This document shows, in pieces, positions 8,372 to 13,696 of a DNA stretch of 15,069 nt (within the stretch, counting starts at the first letter, position 1; each line of letters begins with the position of its first letter). The position numbers and the translations under genes were made by a program. The notes below the pieces were generated by a model. It saw nothing but the letters and a program-made list of their open reading frames with translations, was not told where the DNA came from and did not search any database. Source of the stretch: Ruminococcus sp. (lineage in GTDB: Bacteria > Bacillota > Clostridia > Oscillospirales > Acutalibacteraceae); NCBI GenBank assembly GCA_017502425.1, contig JAFVVB010000071.1, forward strand, positions 1-15,069, written 5' to 3'.

Positions 8372-8749
8372 ATGGCTAATCATAGAATTGGACGTACAAC
8401 AGAAGACATCAAGCGCGAGCTCACGGCTATTTTTCGTGAGCTCAAAGACCCACGCGTTACATCAAGCTTCATATCCATAGTGCGTGTAGAGGTAACTAAC
8501 GATTTATCGTACTGTACCGTATACGTTAGCGCACTCGAAGGACTCGAAAAGGCTAAAAATGCGTGCAGAGGACTTGATAGTGCTTCTGGATACATCAGAC
8601 GTGAACTTGGATTAAGATTGAAGCTGCGACACGTTCCATCACTTATTTTCACTGCTACTGATTCTATCGAGTACAGTGCTGAAATATCGAGGATTTTGAA
8701 TTCTCTTGATATCAAGGAGATTGAAGATGAAGACGATAACATTAGCTAA
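8372..8749 (+). CDS. rbfA: 30S ribosome-binding factor RbfA
   Basis: A 125-aa KH-like protein that binds immature 30S subunits and helps mature the 5' end of 16S rRNA. Family features are the N-terminal HRIGRTTEDIKRELTAIFRELKDPRV, the VTNDLSYCTVYVSAL strand pair, and the LRLKLRHVPSLIFTATDSIEYS block. It lies five bases after infB, with GAGGA inside the infB end as ribosome binding site. Its last 23 bases overlap the start of nrnA. Length is normal. Confidence 0.96.
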   Translation: MANHRIGRTTEDIKRELTAIFRELKDPRVTSSFISIVRVEVTNDLSYCTVYVSALEGLEKAKNACRGLDSASGYIRRELGLRLKLRHVPSLIFTATDSIEYSAEISRILNSLDIKEIEDEDDNIS

Positions 8750-9674
8750 GACAGCTTCGCTGCTTTTATCAAATGATAATTTTCATATTTTGACCCATCG
8801 ATATCCTGACGGCGACACCTTAGGAGGTGCATACGCACTTTGCTATGCGCTCCGCGCACTTGGTAAAAAAGCTAACGTAAAAGTCAACGGCAAAGTAGCT
8901 GATAAATTCAGCGACTTTACCGCTATTTACGAGGATCAGGACTTTTTGTGCGAATATGTAGTGAGTGTTGACGTAGCAGCTATGTCGCTTTTAGGTGATT
9001 TGCACGATGAGTACTGTGATAAAATTGATTTATGTATTGATCACCACGGTACTAACAGCGTTGAGGCAAAGTGCGGTATAGTTGATGCTTCGAGTGCTGC
9101 TGCGTGTGAGATTATCTTTGAGCTTATAAAAGAGCTTAATGTGGAGTTTACCCGTGAGATTACTAACGCGATTTACACAGGAGTTTCTACTGACACAGGA
9201 TGCTTTTGCTATTCCAACACTACCGCTAAAACCCATCGTATTGCGTCACAGCTGATGGATATAGGATGCGATTGGCAAAAGCTCAACCAAAAGCATTTTG
9301 AAACAAAAAGCCGTGCTAAGCTAAAACTCGAGCGTATGCTTTACGATACTATGGAGTTTTACTGCGATGGTAAATGTGCTATTATCTACACCACCTTAGC
9401 TATGCAGAAAGAACTCGGTACAAGCGACGATGAGATTGAGGGTATTGCATCTATTCCTCGTCAGGTAGAGGGTGTCAAACTCGGTATTACTATGCGTGAA
9501 AAAGAAGACGGCACGTTCAAGATATCCGTTCGCACTAACTGTGGCATTGATGCGTCAGCGTTTTGTGCACGATTTGGTGGCGGTGGTCACGTGGCAGCGT
9601 CAGGATGTTCTATCGAAGGTGATCTTGATACAGTGAAAGATATGCTTGTAAAAGCGGCTATGGAAACACTATGA
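8727..9674 (+). CDS. nrnA: DHH/DHHA1 phosphoesterase NrnA (nanoRNase / pAp or cyclic dinucleotide phosphodiesterase)
   Basis: A 316-aa phosphodiesterase of the DHH superfamily that, by family, degrades very short RNAs, pAp or pApA-type dinucleotides with Mn ions. Catalytic motifs counted from the chosen start: H24 with PDGD (D28, D30), the single aspartate D82 (VDVA), DHH at 105-107, and the substrate-binding DHHA1 glycine motif GGGGH at 284-288 followed by AASG. The frame opens upstream at 8706, but ATG 8727 is preferred: AAGGAG (8714-8719) stands seven bases before it and the protein then begins MKTITLAK. The 23-base overlap with rbfA suggests translational coupling. Position between rbfA and truB is conserved in Firmicutes. 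The exact substrate cannot be fixed from sequence. Confidence 0.93.
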   Translation: MKTITLAKTASLLLSNDNFHILTHRYPDGDTLGGAYALCYALRALGKKANVKVNGKVADKFSDFTAIYEDQDFLCEYVVSVDVAAMSLLGDLHDEYCDKIDLCIDHHGTNSVEAKCGIVDASSAAACEIIFELIKELNVEFTREITNAIYTGVSTDTGCFCYSNTTAKTHRIASQLMDIGCDWQKLNQKHFETKSRAKLKLERMLYDTMEFYCDGKCAIIYTTLAMQKELGTSDDEIEGIASIPRQVEGVKLGITMREKEDGTFKISVRTNCGIDASAFCARFGGGGHVAASGCSIEGDLDTVKDMLVKAAMETL

Positions 9675-10576
9675 ATGGTGTGATTGTCATTAATAAACCG
9701 AAAGAGTTTACATCTTTCGACGTAGTAGCGGTTGTCAGAAAAGCGCTCCACACTAAAAAGGTGGGCCACTGCGGTACGCTTGACCCTAATGCTACCGGAG
9801 TTCTGCCGATTTTAGTCGGTAATGCGACTAAAGCTCAGGACATCATTCCTAATCACGATAAAACCTACATAGCTTCGTTTAAGTTTGGACTTGTTTCCGA
9901 TACACTTGATATTTGGGGCGAAGTAACAGAGCGCAAAAAAAGCGAAGTTACCGAAACTAAGCTTAGAGAAGCAATGAAAGATTTTGTCGGTGATATAATG
10001 CAGACACCTCCGATGTATTCGGCGGTGCAAAAAGACGGTGTAAGACTTTACGAACTAGCCAGAAAAGGCATCGAAGTAGAGCGTACAGCCCGAAAAATTA
10101 CTATCTATTCGCTAAAACTCACCGATTTTGATGAGAAAACCCAGAGCGGAACATTTTTAGTTTCGTGTTCAAAGGGCACGTATATTCGTCAGCTAATTTC
10201 CGATATTGCTTCATCACTATCACAGCCTGCGGTTATGACCGATTTAGTTCGTACGTCAGCGTGCGGCTTCGATATTAATAACGCTTTAGAGCTTGATGAT
10301 TTCAAATCACTAGCCCAGAATGGAGAAATAGAAAGCAGACTCATGTCTGTGTCAAATCTCTTTTCCGATTATAAAGAGCTTACGGTATCGCAAAAGCAGT
10401 CAATCCGTTTTTATAACGGCAACCCACTCGATATCGAGCGCACAGCACTTCGGGATACTGAGCACGAAAACGGTGAGATTTTCAGAGTGAAGGATGTAGA
10501 CAATGCGTTTTTAGGACTTGGCATAGTCGATAAAGATAAAGGCGTTTTAAAAGTTTATAAACATTTTTCTAAATAA
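9671..10576 (+). CDS. truB: tRNA pseudouridine(55) synthase TruB
   Basis: A 301-aa enzyme that isomerises U55 in the T-loop of tRNAs. The N-terminus NGVIVINKPKEFTSFDVV and the motif GHCGTLDPNATGVLPI place the catalytic aspartate at D38. KTYIASFKFG, PPMYSAVQKDGVRLYELARKG and SCSKGTYIRQLISDI are the other family blocks. The last 60 or so residues form a divergent C-terminal RNA-binding region. ATG overlaps the nrnA stop by four bases (ATGA), with no strong ribosome binding site of its own, implying coupled translation. In many Firmicutes ribF follows truB; here the operon ends with a terminator. Confidence 0.96.
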   Translation: MNGVIVINKPKEFTSFDVVAVVRKALHTKKVGHCGTLDPNATGVLPILVGNATKAQDIIPNHDKTYIASFKFGLVSDTLDIWGEVTERKKSEVTETKLREAMKDFVGDIMQTPPMYSAVQKDGVRLYELARKGIEVERTARKITIYSLKLTDFDEKTQSGTFLVSCSKGTYIRQLISDIASSLSQPAVMTDLVRTSACGFDINNALELDDFKSLAQNGEIESRLMSVSNLFSDYKELTVSQKQSIRFYNGNPLDIERTALRDTEHENGEIFRVKDVDNAFLGLGIVDKDKGVLKVYKHFSK

Positions 10577-10606
10577 AAGGACTCCCAAACACGGGAGTCC
10601 TTTTTT
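10575..10606. terminator. Bidirectional terminator between truB and the RAYT gene
   Basis: A perfect 12-bp stem, AAAAGGACTCCC (10575-10586) with GGGAGTCCTTTT (10593-10604), closes a 6-nt loop. On the plus strand it is followed by a T run ending truB transcription. Read on the minus strand it ends in TTTTATTT, so it can also stop transcripts from the convergent transposase gene, whose stop codon touches the stem. Confidence 0.93.
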
Positions 10607-11093
10607 ATGTTTCAATATAAAGTTTATCAAGCTCCCATTTGAGGGGATTGTTTTCGATGTAGGCGTAGTGCTTAATGTAATCACGCTCGTTGCGGATAAT
10701 GTGGTCGATGAATAATTTTTGCCATATGCTGTGACCAATTTGCTTTGATACATATCCCTTCATCTGTTGTATGACCCGCGATATCGTAGGGGCGACCAGT
10801 GGTCGTCCGTCAATGTCGCCTTCTATGCTTAGTAAAAGGTGTATGTGATTAGGCATTACAACATAATTGTCAATTTTAATATTAGGATAGTGCATTGGTA
10901 TTTTGAGTATTGCATCATCAACAATTTTTCCGTATGCAGATAACCTTGTATCATTTGGACGACCACTGGTCGCCCCTACATTGTTCCACAATAACGGCTT
11001 CTTATCCTTAACGCAAACTGTAATAAAATACACGCCTGATGATGAATAATCGTATTCTTTTAGGCGGATTTGTTTTCTTTCCTTGTGCTCCAT
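10605..11093 (-). CDS. REP-associated tyrosine transposase (RAYT), HUH/Y1 family
   Basis: A 162-aa single-strand DNA nuclease of the IS200-like Y1 family, RAYT branch. Visible are the N-terminal SSSGVYFITVCVKDKKPLLW strand region, the VVMPNHIHLLL strand with the metal-binding HUH pair His83 and His85, Tyr114 in KGYVSK as likely catalytic tyrosine, and the RAYT C-terminal signature WQKLFIDHIIRNERDY...YIENNPLKW. All key residues are present, so it may be active. The gene contains two inverted copies of a 23-bp REP-like palindrome, read in frame as VGATSGRP (39-46) and GRPLVAP (96-102), both at predicted loops. Eleven bases separate it from the upstream DUF6062 gene, so it is probably co-transcribed; its ribosome binding site is poor. 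No IS ends or TnpB gene accompany it. Confidence 0.88.
   Translation of the reverse strand: MEHKERKQIRLKEYDYSSSGVYFITVCVKDKKPLLWNNVGATSGRPNDTRLSAYGKIVDDAILKIPMHYPNIKIDNYVVMPNHIHLLLSIEGDIDGRPLVAPTISRVIQQMKGYVSKQIGHSIWQKLFIDHIIRNERDYIKHYAYIENNPLKWELDKLYIET
10786..10808 (-). repeat. REP-like palindrome copy B inside the RAYT gene
   Basis: A 23-bp sequence whose core CGACCAGTGGTCG is palindromic around one base, extending to a stem with a G-U pair. It is an exact inverted copy of 10957-10979, starts with GTAGGGG on the plus strand, and encodes GRPLVAP on the minus strand (residues 96-102). REP palindromes with a short conserved head are the known substrates of RAYT enzymes. Confidence 0.8.
10957..10979 (-). 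repeat. REP-like palindrome copy A inside the RAYT gene
   Basis: Perfect reverse complement, over all 23 bases, of 10786-10808. In the coding direction it begins with the GTAGGGG head and encodes VGATSGRP (residues 39-46 of the transposase). The two copies are separated by 148 bases, so the mRNA could also form a long-range 23-bp helix. Confidence 0.8.
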
Positions 11094-11104
11094 ATTATTG
11101 ACTG

Positions 11105-11806
11105 TTATTTAACTTCCTCGACTTCGTTTGAGGTGAGAAATTTTACGCTGCGCTCAACGGAGTCTTTGCTGTTTTTCCAGTCACCGCCTGCGTTACGATA
11201 GTCAAACATAGTAGTGAAATGAGTGACATCGTCATAAAGAGTAGAAAGGTAGTTTTTACATAAAGCGTTAGTAATTTCGCAGAAAGCCTTCATATCTTTA
11301 GATTTGACACCACCCTTTGAGTTAGCTGCGCGGTGGAGCAACTCGTAGTGGTTAAGGCAGATATATTCCTGATTTTTCAGTAAATCTCTGAAGTTTTCAT
11401 CGGTAGAAAACTGGACGAAAAATGTCTGTAAAAAGTGGTTGATATCGTGGTCGATTCTATCACACACGTAACAGCTGTGTCTAGCGTTTTTAATAGCTTC
11501 TAACTGGGACTTGCTCGGTTTTGAAGAGTCTGATTTAGGTAGCATATGGTCTTTAATATATAAAAGACGTGTTTGCATAAGCAAAGCGTTTGAAAGTTTC
11601 GGACCACTTGCCATCATCATCTCATAGTGACGGTGACAAAACCCCTTCTCGTTAGTGATAACTCTGATATTAGGTGCCATCATCGCAGCACCCGTAATAT
11701 ACTCAACGTACTGCTTTTCAACCATATCACGCATTCTGCATATAGGACAGCCGTCACGCTCTGAAAAAATATCATTAATAGGAATGGTACAAATAGTTTC
11801 CTTCAT
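11105..11806 (-). CDS. DUF6062-family protein with two CxxC...CxxH metal-binding modules
   Basis: A 233-aa soluble protein of a Clostridia family of unknown function (DUF6062, recognised from its pattern). It contains a duplicated motif: C20xxC23 with C57xxH60 (CPIC ... CHRH), and C112xxC115 with C150xxH153 (CYVC ... CLNH). Gaps inside the modules are almost equal (33 and 34 residues), so each module probably forms one Zn site. The segments between are helical in character, with conserved-looking GFCHRHYEMM and YICLNHYELL. No signal peptide or membrane segment is seen. The start is supported by CGGAG about nine bases upstream on the minus strand. It is transcribed away from the DNA glycosylase gene, with the transposase downstream. 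Function is not known; nucleic-acid binding or a redox role are guesses. Confidence 0.85.
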   Translation of the reverse strand: MKETICTIPINDIFSERDGCPICRMRDMVEKQYVEYITGAAMMAPNIRVITNEKGFCHRHYEMMMASGPKLSNALLMQTRLLYIKDHMLPKSDSSKPSKSQLEAIKNARHSCYVCDRIDHDINHFLQTFFVQFSTDENFRDLLKNQEYICLNHYELLHRAANSKGGVKSKDMKAFCEITNALCKNYLSTLYDDVTHFTTMFDYRNAGGDWKNSKDSVERSVKFLTSNEVEEVK

Positions 11807-11844
11807 TTTAACAACTCCGTATTCCTAAATATTGCTATGCTCTT

Positions 11845-11853
11845 AGTATAGCA
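11845..11853 (-). promoter_or_regulatory. Extended -10 promoter for the DUF6062 gene
   Basis: Read on the minus strand, TGCTATACT has TG at 11853-11852 and the -10 TATACT at 11850-11845. No good -35 is seen at the expected distance. Transcription would start near 11838, about 30 bases before the DUF6062 start codon. Confidence 0.65.
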
Positions 11854-11868
11854 TAATATATTTCATTA

Positions 11869-11877
11869 TGGTATACT
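11869..11877 (+). promoter_or_regulatory. Extended -10 promoter for the DNA glycosylase gene
   Basis: TGGTATACT gives TG at 11869-11870 and the -10 TATACT at 11872-11877, with no clear -35. Transcription would start near 11884, about 24 bases before the ATG, leaving room for the AAAGGG ribosome binding site at 11895-11900. It mirrors the minus-strand promoter 21 bases away. Confidence 0.65.
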
Positions 11878-11907
11878 TAATTCATAATTTGTGAAAAGGG
11901 TTTTAGT

Positions 11908-12723
11908 ATGAGTAAATTAGTGTTTGAAAACGTATCTGAGTTTGACCTTCGCCAGACACTTGACTGTGGTCAGTGTTTCCGTTTTACCGAAAATGAAGAC
12001 GGAACATTTTGCGGTGTGGTCAGAGGGGTTTTTGCCACTGTTTCTTATGAAAATGAGGTGCTCACTATCGAAAGTGATATGGCGCTTGATGAGAAAATGT
12101 GGCGTGATTATTTTGATTTAGACCTTGACTATTCAAAAATTAAGAATGATTTATCAAAAATGCACCCAGTATTAAAGGAAGCGTCGTCATACGCAGGGGG
12201 TATACGCATTCTGAATCAGGAGCCGTTTGAAGCGCTCATTACTTTCATCATATCCCAGAATAATAATATCGGACGTATCAAAGGGATTGTACAGCGTTTG
12301 TGTGAGAATTTCGGAGAAAAAATCGACGAAACTCACTACGCTTTTCCTACTGCTTGTAAGCTTTCTTCCTTAAGCTGTGATGATTTAGCTGTAATCAGGG
12401 CGGGTTTTCGTCACCGTTACATAATAGACGCGGCACAGAAAGTTCATAGCGGTGAAATAGACCTACAAAAGCTACGTACCAGTGAGTACTATGATGCTCA
12501 GAAAGAGCTGATGAAAATAACGGGAGTTGGAGTGAAAGTTGCGGATTGTGCTTTGCTTTACGGATTGCACCGACTGGAGTCGTTTCCGCTTGATGTGTGG
12601 ATGAAACGAGCGCTTTCAGTACTTTTTAAAGGCTATAAAGGCGACGAGTTCGGACTATATGGTGGTATAGCCCAGCAGTATATTTTCCACTACTCACGAA
12701 TGCATAAAGAACTTTTTGATTAG
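11908..12723 (+). CDS. OGG1-type 8-oxoguanine DNA glycosylase/AP lyase
   Basis: A 271-aa base-excision repair enzyme that would remove 8-oxoguanine and nick the abasic site. The N-terminal OGG_N domain contains LRQTLDCGQCFRF, close to the QxFRW pattern of the family. The catalytic domain has FIISQNNNI, the helix-hairpin-helix ITGVGVKVADC, with K210 as the expected Schiff-base lysine, and FPLDVWMKR, with D229 as the catalytic aspartate. The 19-residue Lys-Asp spacing equals that of human OGG1 (K249/D268). This supports OGG1 type rather than AlkA, which lacks the lysine. AAAGGG seven bases upstream supports the start. It is divergent from DUF6062. No terminator follows, so it may be co-transcribed with the next gene. 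Confidence 0.9.
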   Translation: MSKLVFENVSEFDLRQTLDCGQCFRFTENEDGTFCGVVRGVFATVSYENEVLTIESDMALDEKMWRDYFDLDLDYSKIKNDLSKMHPVLKEASSYAGGIRILNQEPFEALITFIISQNNNIGRIKGIVQRLCENFGEKIDETHYAFPTACKLSSLSCDDLAVIRAGFRHRYIIDAAQKVHSGEIDLQKLRTSEYYDAQKELMKITGVGVKVADCALLYGLHRLESFPLDVWMKRALSVLFKGYKGDEFGLYGGIAQQYIFHYSRMHKELFD

Positions 12724-12779
12724 TAAAGACTACCTAGGTGTAAATAAGCGTTTTAGATACGCATAAATTCACCTTTACT
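12722..12779 (+). other. Interrupted stem-loop between the glycosylase gene and the next gene
   Basis: Three nested complementary blocks surround the loop TTTAGAT (12752-12758): GCGT/ACGC (12748-12751, 12759-12762), GGTG/CACC (12737-12740, 12770-12773) and AGTAAA/TTTACT (12722-12727, 12774-12779), with mismatches and a 5' bulge between them. There is no T run, so it is not an ordinary terminator. It may be an mRNA-processing or regulatory structure, or chance. Confidence 0.35.
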
Positions 12780-12806
12780 GCAAAAACTATCAGTGAGGTG
12801 AAATAT

Positions 12807-13232
12807 ATGAACGATGAAAAAATGCTTAATATGATTTCCAAAAATGCCGAGATGGGCGTAGTAGGAATTGATGCTGTGAAAGATTACGCTACTTCCGATA
12901 AGTTTAAAAATGAGCTTGACGTTCAGCGCAGAGAGTATAATAAAATATATAAAAGCGCTCATAATATGCTCAAAGAAAACGGATGTGATGTTTCTCACCC
13001 AAGCCCAATGGCTAAAATCTCGACCGAAATGATGAGCAGAATGAAGACGATGACTGACCCTACCGATTCAAAAATCGCCGAGATGATGCTTCAGGGAAGT
13101 GCTATGGGTGTCGCTAAAGTTATTAGAAACAAAAACGAGTACGGTGGAGATAACGAAGAGATACGTGATTTAGCTGATAAGCTGAGAAAAACCGAAGAGC
13201 TGAATATTGAAAATATGAAACGTTATCTGTAA
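12807..13232 (+). CDS. Uncharacterised helical protein, possibly a four-helix bundle
   Basis: A 141-aa soluble protein that I do not recognise with certainty. It is nearly all predicted helix, rich in Met, Lys, Glu and Asn: helices at about 2-28, 31-57, 65-80 and 85-108, then a last helix to 141. One short break is the CDVSHPSPM turn (60-68), which holds the only cysteine. Repeated hydrophobic spacing with Glu residues (E15, E43, E92) resembles ferritin-like bundles, but no clear ExxH metal motif is present, so metal binding is only a possibility. ATG 12807 is chosen over an in-frame GTG at 12798 because GAGGTG (12795-12800) then sits six bases upstream as ribosome binding site. It lies 83 bases after the glycosylase and is followed by its own terminator. 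Confidence 0.75.
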   Translation: MNDEKMLNMISKNAEMGVVGIDAVKDYATSDKFKNELDVQRREYNKIYKSAHNMLKENGCDVSHPSPMAKISTEMMSRMKTMTDPTDSKIAEMMLQGSAMGVAKVIRNKNEYGGDNEEIRDLADKLRKTEELNIENMKRYL

Positions 13233-13262
13233 ACCCGACAGCAATCCTGTCGGGTTGCTTTT
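13232..13262 (+). terminator. Rho-independent terminator after the helical protein gene
   Basis: AACCCGACAG (13232-13241) pairs perfectly with CTGTCGGGTT (13247-13256) around a 5-nt loop, followed by GCTTTTG. It starts at the last base of the stop codon. The T tract is short but the stem is GC-rich. Confidence 0.88.
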
Positions 13263-13292
13263 GTATATGTAAATAAAGTCGTCAAAAAGTGG

Positions 13293-13321
13293 TTGAAAAT
13301 ACGCTTTTGCTGTGATATATT
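13293..13321 (+). promoter_or_regulatory. Sigma-A-type promoter of the small membrane protein gene
   Basis: TTGAAA (13293-13298), a 17-base spacer and TATATT (13316-13321), extended by TG at 13313-13314. The transcript would begin near 13328, about 25 bases before the preferred GTG start. Confidence 0.8.
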
Positions 13322-13352
13322 TGTAGGGTAATATTTTTTGGGAGTGCATCAG

Positions 13353-13649
13353 GTGTACGATAATAATAAAAACAAGGAATCAAAAGTTAAAAAGAGAAAA
13401 GCGATTTTGTGGTCACTTTTATGGGCGAATGTCGCTATGGCAGTAGTTTTGTTTATGACTTTTTTATTTCAGCGGTATCTGTATAGCCAGATGTTAAAGC
13501 GTATGTTCGTTGATGTACAGATTAATCCGTTTATCGTAGCGGCGGGATATTTAGTCGGAATGCTCATACTGTGGGGTATTATCTACAAGTACGAAACTAA
13601 GGAAGACGATATCTTTGATGACCCGAACCAGAATCACAATATTTACTGA
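13353..13649 (+). CDS. Small two-TM membrane protein of unknown function
   Basis: A 98-aa protein without a recognisable family. A strongly basic cytoplasmic N-terminus (NKNKESKVKKRK) precedes a first membrane helix (AILWSLLWANVAMAVVLFM and on). A short outer loop with KRMFVDVQINP follows, then a second helix (FIVAAGYLVGMLILWGIIY), and an acidic, Asn-rich cytoplasmic tail ending in NHNIY. The positive-inside rule puts both ends in the cytoplasm. The start is uncertain: GTG 13353 is chosen because GGGAG (13340-13344) lies eight bases before it; TTG 13338 and GTG 13344 are in frame but lack a properly placed ribosome binding site. It has its own promoter and terminator, so it is a single-gene unit. 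Confidence 0.72.
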   Translation: MYDNNKNKESKVKKRKAILWSLLWANVAMAVVLFMTFLFQRYLYSQMLKRMFVDVQINPFIVAAGYLVGMLILWGIIYKYETKEDDIFDDPNQNHNIY

Positions 13650-13656
13650 TACATAA

Positions 13657-13692
13657 AAAGCTCAGACGATTTGTTTCGTCTGAGCTTTCTTT
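13657..13692. terminator. Bidirectional terminator between convergent genes
   Basis: A perfect 13-bp stem, AAAGCTCAGACGA (13657-13669) with TCGTCTGAGCTTT (13676-13688), closes a 6-nt loop. T-rich tails lie on both strands (CTTT to the right; TTTTTATG on the minus strand to the left). It serves both the small membrane protein gene and the DUF1015 gene. Confidence 0.93.
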
Positions 13693-13696
13693 ATGA

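Noticed and set aside
8706..8726. Earlier ATG of nrnA giving seven extra residues
   Set aside because: AAGGAG lies after that ATG and is correctly spaced for ATG 8727; the extra residues lie outside the family alignment.
8380..8742. A 120-codon open frame on the minus strand opposite rbfA
   Set aside because: It mirrors rbfA across nearly its whole length, has no recognisable domain and no ribosome binding site; rbfA has full family motifs and operon context.
10547..10753. A 68-codon minus-strand open frame overlapping RAYT and the truB end
   Set aside because: It runs through the truB terminator in a different frame from the RAYT gene, which has clear catalytic motifs.
10786..10979. The two palindromes as a CRISPR array or IS terminal inverted repeats
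   Set aside because: There are only two copies, in opposite orientation, inside a coding region and not flanking it; no cas genes or spacers are present.
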